Source: Plutella xylostella
Taxonomy: Eukaryota; Arthropoda; Insecta; Lepidoptera; Plutellidae
DNA length: 64,000 nucleotides
Assembly (NCBI RefSeq): GCF_932276165.1
Contig: NC_063983.1
Span: 9,865,501-9,929,500 of the forward strand
Reading direction: 5' to 3'
Under the pieces are notes generated by a model. The model saw nothing but the letters and a program-made list of their open reading frames with translations, was not told the origin of the DNA and ran no database searches. Made by a program: the position numbers and the translations under genes. Shown piece after piece: positions 1-10,998 of this stretch (positions are counted from its first letter, which is position 1; every line of letters begins with the position of its first letter).

Positions 1-194
1 AATCCCCTGCACCCTATTAGTAAGTAAGCACCGCTAGACTCCTACTCACTCGGATTGCTTGGTCCTTCGAGCCGGATTAGTGAGACCGTCCGCTAATAAA
101 TGGTAAGTAAGACTACTCAGATACGTATATACACAAATAGGTACATAATATCCTCACGACTGTAATTCCTGAAGGGTTAATCAGAGAAGGTATC

Positions 195-316
195 CCCGAT
201 ACTTAGTGCTCATCGCAATCACAACCAATCACGTCCCCACTGCTGGCGCACGGGTCCCTTCAAAGCAAGGTTTAGCCTGGTCCACCACGCTGGCCTAGTG
301 CGAGTTGGTGGACCCC
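195..316. repeat. Possible lepidopteran LINE 3'-end fragment
   Basis: The stretch contains phrases such as ACGTCCCCACTGCTGG and GGTCCACCACGCTGGCC that I associate with a dispersed moth and butterfly LINE 3' region. No ORF or target duplication is visible. The assignment rests on family recognition only. Confidence 0.35.
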
Positions 317-1327
317 AACACAAGCAAATTTGTGCTGAGAGAGTTGTCGGGTAAGTGGTCAACCATGAGTCAACCCGACTGTCAGATGTTTTAAGCTGCC
401 CGCAGGCAGCAAGGACTATATAAGCTTAACTTTGTAACTTTGTAATAAAACGTGTTAATCCATAGCGTAGCACTGGTTACCAGAATCGTATGTAAGGCAA
501 TTTCACAGACCATTGCGCCCAACAAGACCTAGGTCCCGGTGCGGTGGCCTAGGCTCAGTCTGGGACCTAACTAGCTGGGAACTACCTAAGTACTCGGTGC
601 AGTCACGAAATGCGTCGTTCCGGATCGCTGTCGAGGAGCATAATCGTAAATACTTCGCCTTACTGAAATTAGTAGATAGATGTGTACACGCAGTCTCTAA
701 CACTTTGTGTTGAAACATGGGTATTTAAACAAATTAAACGACATTACAATTTGATTTCTTAATTATCCCGGACCTATATTATTTTCGTAGCTAACATGTT
801 ATTAATAGAGATCGGGCATATTGCCACATCAATCAGTCATCAGTGGGGTTATCGCGATGTCAAAACGAAGTAACTAGTGCCAAATAAAATACACTTTGAA
901 TCGAGATATCATTGCCAAGACAAGTTTGCGATAGGGGTGCTGTCTAACCCTTTCGTCCTGGATCTATGCCGCGACACACCCGAGCAGTAAGCAATTACAC
1001 AGAGCAATAACTCTGACCTACAAACTGGAGAAATCATCAAGTGAAGGAATTAAGAGTTCATTTGTGAAAATTAAGGTCGAGTTCAGAGAGGCACGGGCTC
1101 TCTTCACTAAGCTGAATGAGTCAGATGTAATCGGGTTAGAACCTTGATTCACTAACCGTGTACTTTGTTTGTACTGATTTATTTGTTAATAGTTTTTCCT
1201 GCAAGTTTCCCTTTTCCTATGAAATAGAATCCTGTGGGAATACCCGGAAAAACTAACGTGTAGATACCAACTGTGAAGTTGTATTAATCCATTCGTTAGT
1301 ACTTGCGTGAAAGATACACTACACTAG
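317..1327. other. Intergenic, no supported gene
   Basis: Two overlapping short ORFs lie on opposite strands at 503-718, but neither has a recognisable domain or splice context. I see no RNA gene or terminal repeat here. Confidence 0.5.
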
Positions 1328-1642
1328 AGCGGTGGTAGCTCAAGCCGCCAGAGATGCGGGTTCGAATGCCGGCGCTGACATGTACCAATGAGTTCTTTTA
1401 ACTTAAGTACAATGTATACCATCGCTCTTACGGTGAAGGAAAACATCGTGAGGAAACCTGCATATCTAGATTAGCACATCTAGATATGTGAACCCACCAA
1501 CCCGCAGTGGACCAGCGTGGTGGGAAATGGTCCAAGCTTAGGAAGGCAGTTTAGACCTTGGGGACATGCACAAAGGTTCCACTCGAGAGAGCCAGGTGCA
1601 GGTACTTTCACCCCCACAGAGAATAGAATAGAATAGAATAGA
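1328..1642 (+). mobile_element. tRNA-derived SINE, copy 1
   Basis: The head carries a tRNA-like A box (GGTGGTAGCTCA) and a B box (GGTTCGAATGCC). A body follows that is shared with copies at 9036, 22160, 35371 and 39263 (minus). The 3' end is an (AGAAT)n tail at about 1618-1641. Compared with the 9036 copy it lacks roughly 25 bases between the two boxes. It is non-coding; mobilisation would depend on a partner LINE. Confidence 0.8.
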
Positions 1643-2953
1643 TACACTATATTATACAAAACATTACTGCTAAAAGATATATATACCGGGCAAACTTTTG
1701 GTGGTTTAAGTAAATTTTCATAATAAATCATACCTTTGGAGTATTCACCCCGTTCTTAAAGGAGTATACTTATATATTTTTAATGCACCATACAATAGGC
1801 TACAATAGCTAGCAATCTTGCAGCCTTATCTTATGCATGCAGTACCTACATCCAATCGGTCTCGAGCTCACTGATAAAGATTATTACGTCTAAATGTGCT
1901 CTAGGAACGCGAGCTAAAGTCTAGACTTACTAAATTTTTAATTTACAAAGACACAAAAGAAAGGACATTCCATTATTCACTTCTTGAAATGACTCAGCCA
2001 CAGCGGGTGAGGGGATGTTATGGTTACGTTTATAAAAAAAACCTACCTGATTATAGGTATATCTTTTTCAGGAGTTTCTTTTTAGGTATCTCAAGGGTAT
2101 TAAAAATAATGCCGCAATAAATTAAAATCAATTGTGCATTTAGTATTATGAAAAATATAGGTAAGTACATTTTTATTTTAAAACACAAAAATCTGCATTC
2201 TTTTTAAATTCCCAACCGAAAACATTTTCTGCTCAATACTTCTGTCAACAACGGCTGCTATTATACAATGAATTTGAATTGAAAATCCGCTTCTGGCTGC
2301 ATTCCTATTTACGTAGCGCTAAATGCAATCCCTATATTGCTAAGTCTAGACTTTAACTCGGTATGTACCTCCAGGCATTTACTCGTGATACTATTGTATT
2401 GAAAAATTCATGTAAATACTCAACATGCACACATATTCAGCCAGCCTGTTGGTACTGGGCACATACTCGTATTGTAGAAAAATATATCCTTTCGTGAGAA
2501 AATGATCCTGAAAATCGGTTATTTTATACAAAACGTATAGGACCTACGTGTTTAACATTTATTATATTATTATAAGTCAGTCTATCAATTATTATTTCCG
2601 AAAATTTCAAAAGCCGCTTTTTAAAAAAACTTCATTATCTCATAGTTATAATTAAGCTATACCTCATATAATACCTAGAGGTATACATAGTTACCTCCAC
2701 ATACCTAAACTCATCAACTATGGAGTAGGTTCATATTACTTCATATCATAAGCACAAAACATTCATGTATTATTTTCCAAAGGGCCAAACCTGCGAATGA
2801 AAATAAAGCCTATCCATATAGACATAAAGCAGTGAATACAAACGCCGACGGAACCAGGCCACAATATAAAAGATCAAAGAGCGGGCTGACGGGCAAGTTT
2901 CACATTTTCACGTTAAAGTTTACTAATAACCGTGTCTGATGGCAGCCCTGGCC
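1643..2953. other. Intergenic, AT-rich, nothing supported
   Basis: No ORF, RNA gene or repeat boundary that I can support in this stretch. Confidence 0.5.
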
Positions 2954-3123
2954 CTGGGGGTTACTCTATACTGACGAAAAACGAACGGACGAGTTAATTT
3001 ACATAAATATAACATATAATATAATATAACATATTAACATATAACAGTATTAATACAAATGGAGTCGTGGCTCGGACAGCAGCGCTCTGAAACTTTGTTT
3101 TTCGTCATATAGAGTGACCCCAG
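2954..3123. mobile_element. MITE, copy 1 of a GGGGGTTACTCTATA family
   Basis: The ends are inverted repeats: the left reads CTGGGGGTTACTCTATACTG and the right is its near complement ending GAGTGACCCCAG; the match continues through GACGAAAAAC. The middle is an AT-rich loop. A second copy at 44290-44566 shares the first ~33 bases with one difference. The flanking octamers CCCTGGCC and ACCTGGCT agree at 6 of 8 positions, which would suit an aged 8-bp target duplication. Non-coding and non-autonomous. Confidence 0.7.
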
Positions 3124-3689
3124 ACCTGGCTATATACATTACATAATTCTATAGAGGAGAACCACTTTTAAAAAACATTAGTTACACAAGTTTCTCTTTA
3201 AAAAAATCTTCTTAGGGTGTCGGTGACCAACTCAAGAAGTTTTACACAAACTCTGTTCTGAATCGGATATTTAGCTCGTTAACTCGTCACCGGATAAATG
3301 ATTAATTACAATTATGTCAAATTAATAAATTACGATACGTGAGTTGCCTAATTAACGTATAGAGTACGAAGTATATAGATAGGAGTTAGAACTTAATATA
3401 ACTTAGTTACATACTAATAAAAATTCTGTTAATGTGGCCTGAAGTTGGGACTGCTCAAGTTCAAGCAACATTAACCCATTTTCCAAGGCCCTCAGAGTCC
3501 AATAGCAAAACCTTCTCGCTCAGCCTGAGAGTCAGAAAACAATTTAAAGCGAAAGTATCCGAAGACGCGAAACTTGTCACATCCATTATCCCAAAGACGA
3601 CATTAATTAGTGGAATTAACATTCCGTTCGCGATAATTAGTCCTCCGAAGAAGGAATGCTCGCTTTTGGAGTTTATAGCTGAAAAATTA
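3124..3689. other. Intergenic with an unrecognised ORF
   Basis: An ATG-initiated frame at 3432-3743 (103 codons) runs into the RTE fragment that starts near 3690. The part upstream of the RTE sequence resembles nothing I know and is probably a chance ORF fused to LINE sequence. Confidence 0.4.
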
Positions 3690-4206
3690 AATGGGCAGTA
3701 TTTTTTAGGCAGCGTTCGGGAAATTACGACACATCTTCACTGAAAACATACCTCAGTGTCTGAAAACAAAAGTTTTCAATCAGTGCGTGTTGCCAGTGAT
3801 GACTTACGGAGCCGAGACGTGGTGCTTCACCAAAGGGCTTATCCACAAGCTCAGAGTTGCTCAGCGTGCTATGGAAAGGGCTATGTTAGGCGTGTCCCTG
3901 CGAGATAGGATTCGTAATGAAGAAATCCGCAGGAGAACTAAAGTTACCGACATAGCCAAAAGGATTAGCACGCTGAAGTGGCAATGGGCTGGCCACGTAG
4001 CCCGCAGAGCCGACGACCGCTGGAGTAGAAAGGTTCTGGAGTGGAGACCCCGTGTCGGCAAACGGCGTGTCGGTCGCCCCCCAACCCGTTGGTCTGATGA
4101 TCTGCGGAAGGTAGCGGGAAGCCGCTGGATGCAGATGGCGGGTGACCGTTTGGGGTGGCGATCGTTAGGAGAGGCCTATGTCCAACAGTGGACTACGGAA
4201 GGCTGA
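3690..4206 (+). pseudogene. RTE-clade LINE, C-terminal fragment of reverse transcriptase polyprotein
   Basis: The frame from 3787 begins at a TTG, not an ATG, and encodes about 139 residues of the C-terminal part of an RTE-type ORF2, beyond the RT active site. Recognisable pieces are LPVMTYGAETW, QRAMERAMLGVSLRD, KWQWAGHVARR and GEAYVQQW close to the stop. The match continues upstream in another frame from about 3690, so there is at least one frameshift. EN and RT catalytic domains are absent: this is a 5'-truncated dead copy. Related remnants lie at 9393-10704, 16708-16760, about 38420-38450 and 55530-55880. Confidence 0.85.
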
Positions 4207-5692
4207 GAGAGTGAGAGAGAGATTTTTTAGGCCGCAAGTATTATACGGTCACCCGTGAGCGAATATTATCTACTGAACGTGCGAATAATTAAAAGTATTG
4301 TGAAAAAACCAACACTTTAAGTTGGTTACAAATGTACCTATTATTTAACTTTGATTAAACTGGCGATATGAGATCTAGATAATAGACTAGGTAATAGGGA
4401 ATTTCGGTTAAAAAGTAAGTGGTATGAAAAAAACTTTAGTTAACTTAATACTTGGTGACTTTTTAGTTATAAGGTGACCTTACTAACACGGATTGTGTAA
4501 ATTTTGGTCTCTATTTGTTCTTGATTTAAATTAACCCTCTATGTATAAAGGCTTCTTGATATTTACTTACACAATATTTTTTCCTACGTAGAATAATTAA
4601 ATTAAGTAGCCGTGATTTACCCAATCATTATTTTTCATTATTTCCCCAGTCCCCAGGAGCCCACGCAAGTTTTACTTTTTCCCCGTTAAATAAACCCCCA
4701 ATAGGCTGTTGTCTGAAGTTCCGTCATCAAACTAGGTACTTCCCTTGTTATATCCGAGCCGCTGATCAATTAACATTTTGGGAGCCATCTAATCACTGTT
4801 GGGAAACTCATAAAATTCTTGATAATCTTTCTAAACCCTCTTTGTATTAGTCGGTGAAGCTACGAAACCGGTTGAATACTTTCTCAACAAATTTATACCT
4901 TCTTGATATAATTTTATGATTTATTTTATTATAAGTATTTTTTTTTGTTTCTTAATTGTTCTAACATGCGATCAGTCGTTGGACCATAAGCAGTTCTTTT
5001 GAGCGATAGAGTGACTTGCAGAACGGGCCTCTCCATTGATAGGCTGTCCTTAATTAAAATTTATTCAGTTATTATTCAACTGAATAATTGTCACAGATGT
5101 GGATATAATTCAGTACAGCATGACACCAATATCAAATTATCAACATATTTTTTGAAGTTATAAGGGGGCCGACTGCTTATCATTCTTAATTCACAAAGGG
5201 AAGAATTAATTGCTATACTTTTTGAACAAGATAACCCACATAATGTGGAAGAAAATGTGTGTTATTAGGTGAGCAAAAAAGAAGAACGATCTCGATTTCG
5301 ACCAATCACAGCGCCGTATGTATGGCTAATCTCGATATAGTGACGTTTACCTACGTCGATAACGAACCCGTGTAGCGGCAGCTGCTGCCGGAACTCACTC
5401 TAAGGGCTGATTTTATTAAAATTACCTTGTAATTGGGGTGATAAACAAAGCTAAATGGCATTGACAAAGCTATAGCTTAGAGTTTTTCACTGCAGGATTG
5501 GCAATATAGATTTTGTGTTTTGCTTTGTAGATTCACCCATTATTGAACTGGTTCCGATGAGAAGACACTATATTTTTATGAGTAATACCTACATTTATTT
5601 AACATGATCTAGTTTTTGAAATAGGAAATCTTGTTTATTTCTTTGAAACTTTTGCGAGGTATGACCTTGTTAATTATAATAATATGATGGTA
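4207..5692. other. Intergenic, nothing supported
   Basis: AT-rich sequence with no ORF above background and no repeat boundaries I can define. Confidence 0.5.
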
Positions 5693-5695
5693 TAA

Positions 5696-6001
5696 GGGCG
5701 GATTCGACCAACGTCGAGTAACTTTTTACTCACGAGTAAAGTACCAGTTACTCGCGAGTAAGCAGATTTTGCATTCTACCAAACCTGAAACCAAGATAAG
5801 TAGCTTATCCCAAGAATAAAATGTTATACCGCCAAAATTGACCGTGTAACGAGCTTATCCGAGAGTAATTTTGTAATGGCGGCAGCACATCAGCTGATTA
5901 GAAAACCGTCATAATGACATATAAACACATCTGTCAAAACATAAACAAAAGTACGTTAAAAGGCAAAGTCTCAGAATAACAACAGCGAATAAAATATTAA
6001 A
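5696..6001 (+). repeat. Left 306-bp terminal inverted repeat
   Basis: Reverse complement of 16111-16416 with only scattered mismatches, for example one in the CTAGCTTATCCC segment. It contains repeated ACTCGCGAGTAA-type words near its outer end. Confidence 0.85.
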
Positions 6002-6439
6002 ACATAAACAATTTCATACTTATATAATCCATTCAAACTAAGTTGGCATGTCATTTCTATTGCATGCTTTGAAACGCAGCTATTTTTATTTTAGTTGCAT
6101 TACAGTTTCGTTCCTCGTTCATTCAATTTAATCATGGTATAACTTGGTAGAATGCAAATGTACTTATCCTAGATATTTACTCGCGTATAATTTTAATTCC
6201 GGTATAGTTATTCTCGTGTAACGTGATGTTTGGACGAATTCACCCTTCAGAATTGATTATGTTTTAGGGTGAATTTCCCGCGGCCAAAAATTGCGTGGCA
6301 TCAATGAAATCGGTACTAAAAAACCAAGTTATAATTTTCTAATATTTTTTTCCGGTTAAGTGAAATAGTTATCTATGTGTAGCACTAAATATTTTATTAA
6401 TAGGATTAATCGATATTTAAAAAAAAAATATTAAACCCC

Positions 6440-7185
6440 CAAATCTTTCATTGCCGTGTCTGTCCCCACGTTACCACGTTTTGTATTATTCTTCATTGAT
6501 GAAAAAATATTGAGTATTGATAGTTAAACTTAGTTTCATTTGATACATTAATAGTTAAAGTATTGTCACGGAATACATTTATTGAAATATATAAAGAATA
6601 TAACGAACGGTAAGTGAAAATTCATGTGTCCCAGAACTTCTGTTCATTGCCGTGTCCTAAACATGATCAAGGCTATTGTTTTACCTATGAACTTGGGTGC
6701 CCCCCTCAGTGCGCTAATCGTTTCTTACAAGTGTCGCCTAACTGCTCGACGTGGAAGGAGGTACATCGGTGCCCGCGTTTTTGCGCTATAGTGAAAATCA
6801 GTAAAAATTTTGGGGACTGGACATTTTGTCTTTCATTGCCGTGGATAGATATAACTTCTATAAAATTAAGTTTGTCTTCTAGAGTAAGCATTCAAAAGAA
6901 AGCTTTTTGAAAATATTTACCTTATAAAGTGTTTATTTCTTCGAATAGTTAATACTTTTTTAGTTATTTATATTTAATGCCTTGATTTTCATCGCCATGC
7001 TTTCATTTCCGTGGCTTCCGTGGCCAATATTTGCTATGGCAATGAAAAAAAAGCCACGGCAATGAAAAAAATTTCATTGCCATGTCTTGTAAAATAATTT
7101 GTATTCATTGCCGTGGTTATGTTATTCATTTCCGTGGCCAGGTTATTCATTTCCGTGACTTATGTTTTCATCGCCGTGGTATGTA
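6440..7185 (+). repeat. Left cluster of TTCATTGCCGTGG subterminal repeats
   Basis: About ten copies of TTCATTGCCGTGG or close variants (TTCATTTCCGTGG, TTCATCGCCGTGG, TTCATTGCCATG) appear from about 6448 to 7180. Most are in plus orientation, and at least one inverted pair lies near 7036-7080. An ORF through 6614-6910 is crossed by the motif and shows no domain. Confidence 0.75.
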
Positions 7186-7258
7186 TGATTAGGCAAAGTA
7201 ACATATCTTTTACCTGTAATACAGGTAATACAGATCACTGACATTACCTACAGAACTA

Positions 7259-8905
7259 CACTCGCGAGCAACCAAATCGACTCAAGCCTTCACGGCGCAC
7301 ATATACATTGATTTTCCTAAAACGATAAATGGTAAATATAAAAGTGATATGTCATTCGAAAGCTGAAGAATTAGGCTTTCAATTAAGATCAATACCATAA
7401 AAAAAAACTAAGCGCAGATTTAATGACGCATTTTAATTGCCCGTCAGTGTTAATTACCTCATTAGGAATCCACGCCTTGCGCTACCTGATCCCGCTATAA
7501 AACCTTTCCACATCCGGTGTACCTTATCAGTCGCTTGTTGCAAGTTGACCGGTACACATCTCGTTGCATTGTATTCCTTGTTTTCGCAAACCCATGGATA
7601 CCACACCAGAAGAAGCTGCTCAAGTTGTTGCCTTGCTGCAACAAGGGTTAAGTCAGCGAGCAGTCGCTGCCCAGCTCCACTTGAGCCAGTCTGCTGTATC
7701 CCGAGTATACAGACGGTTCCAAGAGACTGGTGCCTTCAATCGAAGACCAAGAACGGGCCGCCACCGCTGCACTTCAGAGAGAGACGACCGCTTCATTGTC
7801 TCAACCTCGCTGCGCAATCGACACCTTACGGGCGTTGATGTGCAGCAAGAACTGAGACGTGTACGACAAGTGGCTGTCAGCGAGTGGACAGTGAGAAGAC
7901 GCTTGAAGGAAGCCAACTTGACACCAAAAAGACCTGCATCAGGCCCCAAATTGACTGCAGGCCACCGACAAGCGCGTCTTCAGTTTGCTCGAGAGCATCT
8001 CGATTGGAGCATTGCGCAATGGCGGTCGGTCCTGTTTACTGATGAGTGCAGAGTGTGTCTGCATGGCAGTGACAGGAGAGGCCGGGTCTACCGGCGTCCG
8101 GGGGAACGATTTGCCCAATGTTGTTTCGCTGAAACAGTAGCATATGGCGGCGGTTCCTGCATGATGTGGGCTGGTATTTCTCTAGAGGGAAAAACCGCAC
8201 TTGTTTTCGTGCCTGGAGGCGGCCGAGGAGGCGGGTTAACAGCTGATCGGTACATCACCGACATTCTACTCGGTCATGTTGTGCCCTATGCAGAATTTGT
8301 CGGTGAAGACTTCGTGCTAATGCACGACAATGCCCGCTGCCACACGGCACGAGTCAGTCGGCAGTTTCTGAGAGAGAAGGAATTGCGCACGATGGACTGG
8401 CCTGCGCTCAGTCCTGACCTGAATCCCATCGAACACTTATGGGACGAGCTCAAAAGAAGAGTTCGGGCCAGGAATCCAGTCCCTGCAAGCGTGGACGAGC
8501 TGAAGACAGCTTTATTAGAGGAGTGGGACGGCATTCCTCAGGAAACTGTCAAAAAGTTGATAAGGTCTATGAGAAACAGGCTGCAGGCTGTAATTAGGGC
8601 AAGAGGGGGCAATACAAAGTATTGATTTAAATAAATAAATTTTTATCTTAACATTTTTTGTTTAATTTGTATAATACGATACCCATACCCTTTTTTCCTA
8701 AATTCCCGTTTTTCCTACAATTGCGTTCAGACATCATTTATTTCAAAAATGATGAATGGATTTCAATAATAATGATATCAAATTAAAGCTGACATCTTAA
8801 GCTTTTAAATGACATATCATTTTTATTATTTCTATTCATAATTTTACTTGTATTAATGTATGTTTGCGCCGTCAAGGCTTGAGTCGATTTGGTTGCTCGC
8901 GAGTG
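7259..8905 (+). mobile_element. Complete Tc1-like (DD34E) transposon
   Basis: It begins CACTCGCGAGCAACCAAATC and ends with its complement. About 41 bp of the termini match with one mismatch, and weaker similarity (including GATATGTCATT) extends further inward. TA dinucleotides flank both ends (7257-7258, 8906-8907), the Tc1/mariner target duplication. The single ORF is uninterrupted. Length (1647 bp), ORF and duplication are all as expected of an autonomous copy. It inserted inside the TTCATTGCCGTGG-bearing element. Confidence 0.93.
7594..8625 (+). CDS. Tc1-family DD34E transposase
   Basis: The enzyme binds its terminal repeats and cuts and pastes the element into TA sites in the nucleus. 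The frame is open from a TTG at 7564, but the first ATG is at 7594 and gives 343 residues, the usual Tc1 length. Residues about 5-45 form a paired-like helix-turn-helix (EEAAQVVALL to SAVSRVYRRF); an RRPRTGRH segment near 50 suits the AT-hook-like linker; a second HTH lies around 95-110. The catalytic triad is visible as D150 (LFTDE), D245 (MHDNARCH) and E280 (SPDLNPIEHLW), with exactly 34 residues between the second D and the E. No stop or frameshift occurs, and ATAAATAAAT follows the stop as a possible poly(A) signal. Probably functional or recently so; activity is not shown by sequence alone. Confidence 0.95.
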   Translation: MDTTPEEAAQVVALLQQGLSQRAVAAQLHLSQSAVSRVYRRFQETGAFNRRPRTGRHRCTSERDDRFIVSTSLRNRHLTGVDVQQELRRVRQVAVSEWTVRRRLKEANLTPKRPASGPKLTAGHRQARLQFAREHLDWSIAQWRSVLFTDECRVCLHGSDRRGRVYRRPGERFAQCCFAETVAYGGGSCMMWAGISLEGKTALVFVPGGGRGGGLTADRYITDILLGHVVPYAEFVGEDFVLMHDNARCHTARVSRQFLREKELRTMDWPALSPDLNPIEHLWDELKRRVRARNPVPASVDELKTALLEEWDGIPQETVKKLIRSMRNRLQAVIRARGGNTKY

Positions 8906-9035
8906 TAGTCAAATTACCTCTTTTTGCAGTGCGTTAAAACGGGTGCGTATCGCGATGTATAAAAACGAAATATATAATATTACATTAATAATAACAATCA
9001 CAACATAATTATAATGAACGTTATGTATAAATAAG

Positions 9036-9392
9036 ACCGGTGGTAGCTCAGTCGGGTAAGCGCCCGCTTCCCACTCCAATAATGCGGGTGCGAATTCCGG
9101 CGCTGACATGTACCAATGTGTTCCTTTGAATTTAAATACAATGTATACCATCGCTCTTACGGTGAAGGAAAACATCGTGAAGAACCCTGCATATCTACCT
9201 ATAGATTTAGCACATCTAGATAATATGTGAACCCACCAACTCGCTGTGGACCAGCGTGGTGGGAAATGGTCCAAGCTTAGAAAGGCAGCAGCTTAGACCT
9301 TGGCGATATGCACATTGCACAAAGGTCCCATTCGAGAGAGCCAGGTGCAGGTACTTACACCTCCCACAGATAGTAGAATAGAATATAATAGA
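9036..9392 (+). mobile_element. tRNA-derived SINE, copy 2 (most complete)
   Basis: The head keeps the whole tRNA-like interval: A box GGTGGTAGCTCAGTCGG, then GCGCCCGCTTCC, then a B box variant GGTGCGAATTCC. The body matches the other SINE copies and ends in a decayed AGAATA tail. RTE remnant sequence follows immediately. Confidence 0.8.
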
Positions 9393-10704
9393 ACATACAT
9401 CTCTGCAGGAACTCATCTGGATGCTAAGTGGCCTTAATGCTGCTTGCAACGTGTAGGCCTCCGTATGAACTTGGGCAAGACAAAAGTCATGTAGAATGTT
9501 CACATAAAACCGGAGCTGGTGATCGTTCGTGAGACAACTATCGAAGTTGTGCAATAATATGACTACCTGAGGCAGACTATTCGGCTAGGCAGAAGCAACT
9601 TCGACAAAGGAGGCTGAAAGGCGCATCCAACAGTCTTCAACCATTGCGCCCTGCCAGTTATGACATATGGTGCAGAGGGTTCTACCTTTTTTGGCCTAAG
9701 ATTTATTTGCCTAATCTCATATTGCATAGTAACGTTTGGTCAAAGTCTCGTTTCGCCGAAAATTGTATGGCATAAATCTCGTTTAGTAAAAAGTTATTTC
9801 GCATAATCTTATTTAGCCTAATAACGGTATGGTCAAATCTCAAATAGCCTAACAATACGATGGCATAGCTTATAAAAACTACTAATATTCATTTGGCTTT
9901 AACTTTGACGAAGCGTCTCCCTATATAGCGCAAACTGGTGCCTTGCATTAGGTATTTAATTTTCCGCTATGTGGGTAACGCTTCGCTGCGCTCCGCTTTG
10001 CTTTCGACGAACATGTGCACCTAACACGCTCCTCCTCGCTTTGCTCGTCGTCGCACCTACCTTTAGGTTTCGATCCCATGGGGTTTAATGGCGATTGTAA
10101 TAATTATAATGGTCATTCACTTTCGATATTTTGATCATTCAATATCGTGATTTTCGGTATGTAGGAGAAAAATACCACAATTTGTACATTTAAAACATAC
10201 TGAATATAGTATTTATTAAGATAATATTAGGAGAAACAAGATTATACCAATACGAACAATTTGAGCAAACGAGACTAAGGCTTTTCAAGTTTGCGCCAAA
10301 AGAGTTTTAGACGAAACGAGTCTTATGCCTCATAAGTCTTGGCAAAGTGATGATTCTACCAAAAAAGTTTAGACCTTACGAGTTATGCGAAATGAGTTTA
10401 GGATAATAAAGATTAGGCGAGATGAGGGGAACCCGGTGCAGAAACCTGGACACTGATGGTGGGACTGGTCCACCGATTTAAAGTCACTCAGCGTGCTATG
10501 GAGAGAGCTATGCTTGGGGTTTCTCTAATGGATGGTATCAGAAAAGAAGTTATACGTAAGAGGACGAAGGTTACCAACATAGCTGTCAAACTATGCAAGT
10601 ATAGGCAGGCAGCCGGTAGTGGCTGGATTCGGAAGACCGAGAACCGAGTGTTGTGGCGCTCCTTGGGAGAGGCCTATGTCCAGCATTGGATGATTATAGG
10701 CTGA
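9393..10704 (+). pseudogene. RTE-clade LINE remnant interrupted by a hAT-like element
   Basis: From about 9405 the DNA encodes, with stops and deletions, the RTE segment between the RT core and the C-terminus (remnants of MNLGKTKVM and of the TIRLGRSNFDKEAERR region). It reaches LPVMTYGA at about 9670. The frame then breaks at the 758-bp insertion 9677-10434 and resumes directly after it (10443 on), ending near 10704 with GEAYVQHW. An ATG at 10456 is an internal codon, not a start. An internal deletion also removes part of the conserved C-terminal region. Confidence 0.8.
9677..10434. mobile_element. hAT-like non-autonomous element with exact 8-bp target duplication
   Basis: GGTGCAGA flanks both sides (9669-9676 and 10435-10442). 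The ends are GGGTTC...GAACCC. Removing the element and one duplicate restores the continuity of the RTE reading frame, so both boundaries are fixed to the base. Both subterminal regions are built from degenerate repeats of a CTCGTTTCGCCTAA-type word. The centre (about 9900-10085) resembles the foldback MITE at 15143-15525. There is no transposase ORF. An 8-bp duplication suits hAT (also P or Merlin); the superfamily is inferred. Confidence 0.85.
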
Positions 10705-10998
10705 TGATGACAACATGTACATTTCATATTATTATACCAATTAAAATATAAAGTCAAAGTCAAAGTCAAAATTTTTTATTCATCGTACAAATATAAAATT
10801 TTCTGATGAACGTCAACTTTTACAAATTACTCTCCGTTCGGATAAGGGGGGGCTCTTTCTGTCTAAGGAGAAGAACGGAGGCAAGAAACTCCTGAGCCAT
10901 CTTTTCAAAAAAAAAGACTTAAAACTAGTTGGTATACAATAGGTACTTATAAGCTTAATAATGATTATTATAATAATATGAGCAGAGCTAACTACTTA

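Noticed and set aside
503..718. Overlapping ORFs on both strands (71 and 66 codons)
   Set aside because: No domain, no splice context, no codon signal; a GC-richer patch easily gives chance ORFs.
1330..1375. Possible tRNA gene (A and B boxes)
   Set aside because: The spacing and following body match other copies at 9036 and 22160, so this is the head of a SINE; it cannot fold as a full cloverleaf.
3432..3743. 103-codon ORF with ATG
   Set aside because: Its last part is out-of-frame RTE sequence and the rest resembles nothing; judged to be a chance fusion.
6614..6910. 98-codon Cys-rich ORF
   Set aside because: It runs across copies of the TTCATTGCCGTGG repeat, which supply much of its sequence; no recognisable fold.
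7437..7838. 133-codon ORF overlapping the Tc1 transposase
   Set aside because: Different frame of the transposase gene; a shadow.
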